Of a stretch of 9,189 nt of DNA, positions 7,500 to 9,189 are shown piece after piece. The notes under the pieces are model-generated. The model was not told where the DNA came from and searched no databases. It worked only from the letters and a program-made list of their open reading frames with translations. The stretch comes from Gemmatimonadota bacterium (GTDB lineage Bacteria > Latescibacterota > UBA2968 > UBA8231): NCBI GenBank assembly GCA_026706505.1, contig JAPOYQ010000756.1:1-9189 (forward strand), in the 5' to 3' direction. Position 1 is the stretch's first letter. The number at the start of each line of letters is the position of its first letter. Both the position numbers and the translations under genes were made by a program.

Positions 7500-7520
7500 G
7501 TAGTTCAGACTACATTTTTT
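7500..7520. other. Small hairpin plus T6 in the lipoprotein leader
   Basis: GTAGT-TCAG-ACTAC (7500-7513) is a 5-bp perfect stem with a 4-nt loop, followed on the + strand by A and T6 (7515-7520). On the - strand it sits in the 5' leader of the lipoprotein mRNA, about 12 nt upstream of the Shine-Dalgarno, and could affect stability. In the + direction it resembles a weak terminator, but no + strand gene ends here. It may be chance. Confidence 0.3.
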
Positions 7521-7547
7521 GCCATGGCATTGGACACCCATGCACTT

Positions 7548-7564
7548 TGCAATTTCCGTGCCAA
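7548..7564 (-). promoter_or_regulatory. Sigma-54 (RpoN) -24/-12 promoter for the lipoprotein gene
   Basis: Read on the - strand from 7564 to 7548 the sequence is TTGGCACGGAAATTGCA. It matches the full sigma-54 consensus YTGGCACGrNNNTTGCW with the correct 10-bp gap between the GG and GC cores. With GC at -13/-12, transcription would begin near 7537, giving a leader of about 61 nt before the lipoprotein ATG. Sigma-54 promoters need an ATP-driven activator bound upstream, and candidate upstream sites are present. I found no matching GG-N10-GC element in the same gap facing the kinase. Confidence 0.78.
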
Positions 7565-7578
7565 CGAAAAAGGCACTG

Positions 7579-7591
7579 TATCAAGGGGTTT
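7579..7591. promoter_or_regulatory. IHF-like DNA-bending site
   Basis: TATCAAGGGGTTT matches the IHF consensus WATCAANNNNTTR at all fixed positions except the last (T instead of a purine). It lies about 42-54 bp upstream of the predicted sigma-54 start, between the -24 element and the dyad, which is where IHF acts at many sigma-54 promoters. The consensus is degenerate, and whether this organism has IHF is unknown. Confidence 0.4.
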
Positions 7592-7615
7592 TGGGGCAGA
7601 TTTTGGGACGGGACG

Positions 7616-7651
7616 CGGCAAATTTTCGTCGAGGACGGCAGAAATTTGCCG
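7616..7651. promoter_or_regulatory. Perfect dyad, candidate enhancer (activator) binding site
   Basis: CGGCAAATTT (7616-7625) and AAATTTGCCG (7642-7651) are perfect 10-bp inverted repeats. Inside them, CGTC-GAG-GACG (7627-7637) forms a second, smaller dyad. Relative to the predicted sigma-54 start at about 7537 this spans roughly -79 to -114, a normal distance for an enhancer-binding protein. As RNA it would also fold into a stable hairpin, about 110 nt before the kinase start, so a role in the kinase transcript is possible. Confidence 0.5.
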
Positions 7652-7760
7652 GAGAAGGCATTTTTCCGATAAATTCAGCAGAGGCTCAACACACGGCCCA
7701 CGCCATGGACCAATTTTTTATCAGGTCGCTATTCATTAATTACTACGTGCGAAAAAGCGC

Positions 7761-9189
7761 ATGAAGATCCGGCTCCAAACCAAGACGACCCTCACCATTG
7801 CGCTGCTCTTGGTCTTGGTTTTGACGGCTAGTAGTTATCTATTCTACGACACGGCAAAGCGTGCGCTCGACGCGGAGATGGGCGAACGGCTCGTGGCGGT
7901 AGCCAAGACCTCTGCAGCTCAACTCAATGGAAGCTACTTCCGCGCACTCCAGCCGGGCGACGAAGACACGCGGTTGTACCGGAGGCTGCAAGAGAATCTA
8001 CAGTCTATGCGCGATGCTTCTGAAGCGCGGGCGATGTACGTGATTGACCTTGAATACAAAAGCCTCGTCGATTCCCGCCTCGATGTGCCCATTGGCAGTC
8101 AATACCACTCACTGGGCGAAGACAGAATCCATATTGACCAAGCCAAACAAGGGATAGGGGCTGCCTCCGTCGCCTTCCACGGCAAAGACGATGCTTTTTA
8201 CCGCTCGGCTTATGCGCCCATTCGCGACGAACAGGGTGATATCGTCGCCATTCTCGCCGTGGATGCGAGTGTGCTGTTCCTCGAAAGCCTTGCAGGGATG
8301 AGCCGCAACATGGTACTCATCGGCGTCGTTGGTATGGTTTTTGCAGTTGTTCTCAGCATCTTTTTAGCTCGGTCGATCGTCGTGCCGATTGAGAGGCTCT
8401 CGCAAGCGACCCAACAGATTAAGGCCGGGGCGTTCGGGACGCAGGTTGAAACGCGCAGTGAAGACGAGGTCGGCGAACTAGCCACGACATTCAACGAGAT
8501 GAGTGTCGCGATTCAAGAGCGGGACCAGCAGGTGTCGCGGCTGGCCGAGGAGCTTCGACAGCTATCGGCCGGGCTCGCCCATGAAGTCAGAAACCCGCTT
8601 AATGGGATGCGGATTTTTCTAGGCTTGCTCAAACGCCAAATCACCGCCGACCCGAAAGCGGAGCAACTGATTGAACAAGTGGATGGCGAAGTGCAGTCAT
8701 TGAATCAGCTAGTCAGCGAATTTCTCGACTTTGCGCGTCCGACGCCGTTGCAGACCGAGGCGGTGGATTTGGCGGATGTGGTCGCTTCAGTACTGGCGCT
8801 GCTCGATGCGGAGTTGCGTGCGGGCACTATCGAGGTTCAAACGGTAAACTTGGACACCTTGCCCACCATCGAAGCAGACGCCGACCAACTCAAGTGGGTG
8901 TTCACCAATCTGATTAAAAATGCCGCGCAAGCAATCGACCAGGGCGGCACCATCGCCATCGAAGGTTTTGTCGATGCGGACGCCGATACTATCCGCGTCG
9001 AGGTTCGGGATACCGGAGTGGGTATGTCCCCCGAGACAGCGCAACGCGCTTTTATCCCGTTTTTTACCACCAAAGACAAGGGCACGGGGCTTGGGCTGGC
9101 CATCGTCAAACGGCTGGTCGAGCATCACCGCGGAACAATCGAATGCACGAGTAAGCAAGGCGACGGTACGACGTTTTCCCTCAAACTGC
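7761..9189 (+). CDS. Transmembrane sensor histidine kinase with HAMP domain (3' partial)
   Basis: I translated this frame by hand; it has no stop to the right edge (476 complete codons). Residues 9-29 are TM1, about 30-183 a periplasmic sensor region with a CACHE-like end (YRSAYAPIRDEQGDIVAILAVD), and 184-203 TM2. HAMP is at 204-257 (VPIERL, DEVGELATTFNEM). The dimerisation and phosphoacceptor box is HEVRNPLNGM with His274. The ATPase shows the N box (Asn383, Asn387), G1 DTGVGM (417-422), F box FIPFFTTK (431-438) and G2 GTGLGL (441-446). Only the last few residues appear to be missing. The ATG at 7761 is the first start after an in-frame stop at 7737-7739, but its Shine-Dalgarno is weak. The kinase core is of the NtrB/AtoS/ZraS type, whose partners are commonly sigma-54 activators, which agrees with the promoter nearby. 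The signal is unknown. Confidence 0.96.
   Translation, partial: MKIRLQTKTTLTIALLLVLVLTASSYLFYDTAKRALDAEMGERLVAVAKTSAAQLNGSYFRALQPGDEDTRLYRRLQENLQSMRDASEARAMYVIDLEYKSLVDSRLDVPIGSQYHSLGEDRIHIDQAKQGIGAASVAFHGKDDAFYRSAYAPIRDEQGDIVAILAVDASVLFLESLAGMSRNMVLIGVVGMVFAVVLSIFLARSIVVPIERLSQATQQIKAGAFGTQVETRSEDEVGELATTFNEMSVAIQERDQQVSRLAEELRQLSAGLAHEVRNPLNGMRIFLGLLKRQITADPKAEQLIEQVDGEVQSLNQLVSEFLDFARPTPLQTEAVDLADVVASVLALLDAELRAGTIEVQTVNLDTLPTIEADADQLKWVFTNLIKNAAQAIDQGGTIAIEGFVDADADTIRVEVRDTGVGMSPETAQRAFIPFFTTKDKGTGLGLAIVKRLVEHHRGTIECTSKQGDGTTFSLKL

Larger units (their letters stand above)
7477..7760. other. Divergent intergenic control region
   Basis: These 284 bp separate the lipoprotein gene (- strand) from the kinase gene (+ strand). 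The lipoprotein-proximal two thirds hold the Shine-Dalgarno, leader hairpin, sigma-54 promoter, IHF-like site, G-run cluster and dyad. The kinase-proximal 110 bp are AT-richer. The only candidate kinase promoter I see is TTGCCG (7646-7651) with GATAAA (7668-7673), 16 bp apart, matching four of six bases each; it is weak and overlaps the right arm of the dyad. A frame open from 7519 to 7764 crosses these elements and I do not regard it as a gene. Confidence 0.6.

Noticed and set aside
7500..7520. Terminator for a + strand transcript
   Set aside because: The stem is only 5 bp and no + strand gene ends upstream of it; it is kept only as a low-confidence leader hairpin.
7519..7764. 81-codon open frame on the + strand in the divergent gap
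   Set aside because: It has no ribosome binding site, its composition is not protein-like, it overlaps the sigma-54 box, the IHF-like site and the dyad, and it runs into the kinase start.

Overview
This window looks like chromosomal DNA from an uncultured Gram-negative bacterium. Two genes encode outer-membrane beta-barrels, one encodes a lipoprotein, and one encodes a transmembrane sensor kinase. The mix (a long Omp85-type protein of the phosphoesterase-linked kind, a DUF4956 membrane protein, a glucuronoyl-esterase-like hydrolase without a signal peptide, and a Gly/Glu/His-rich FxLYD-like lipoprotein) reminds me of FCB-group or candidate-phylum genomes such as Latescibacterota. That placement is a guess from protein style, not a measurement. 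I see no phage, transposon, plasmid, CRISPR or RNA gene. By eye, GC content rises from the first half to the CE15-lipoprotein half.

Layout: (1) 3-3981 is a tight three-gene operon on the + strand. It holds the 3' part of an Omp85-family protein with a kinase-like catalytic-loop motif, a DUF4956 integral membrane protein, and a membrane-anchored SdiA-regulated/phytase-like beta-propeller. (2) After a 122-bp gap with a short direct repeat, 4104-6252 holds two + strand genes: a small exported beta-barrel protein of unknown function and a carbohydrate esterase family 15 (glucuronoyl esterase-like) protein. (3) A strong hairpin terminator at 6259-6294 separates these from a convergent - strand lipoprotein gene (7476-6346), which has two FxLYD-like domains set in Gly/Glu/His/Ser-rich repeats. 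(4) A 284-bp divergent intergenic region (7477-7760) precedes the + strand gene of a sensor histidine kinase, which is open to the window's right edge.

The most interesting part is the divergent intergenic region. On the lipoprotein strand it carries an exact match to the sigma-54 (RpoN) -24/-12 consensus. Upstream of that are an IHF-like site and then a 10-bp perfect dyad, in the order and spacing of a classical enhancer-dependent promoter. The divergent kinase is of the NtrB/ZraS/AtoS general type, whose partners are often sigma-54 activators. I therefore predict a two-component, sigma-54-controlled circuit that drives the lipoprotein. The partner regulator would lie just beyond the window.

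The first operon is the second point of interest. DUF4956 proteins are known neighbours of VTC-type polyphosphate polymerases and CotH-type kinases, and the Omp85 protein here has a D-x-D-R-H loop and a following D-F-D that resemble those kinases. Together with a phytase-like propeller, this suggests a cell-envelope phosphoryl or polyphosphate function. This is guilt by association and remains untested.
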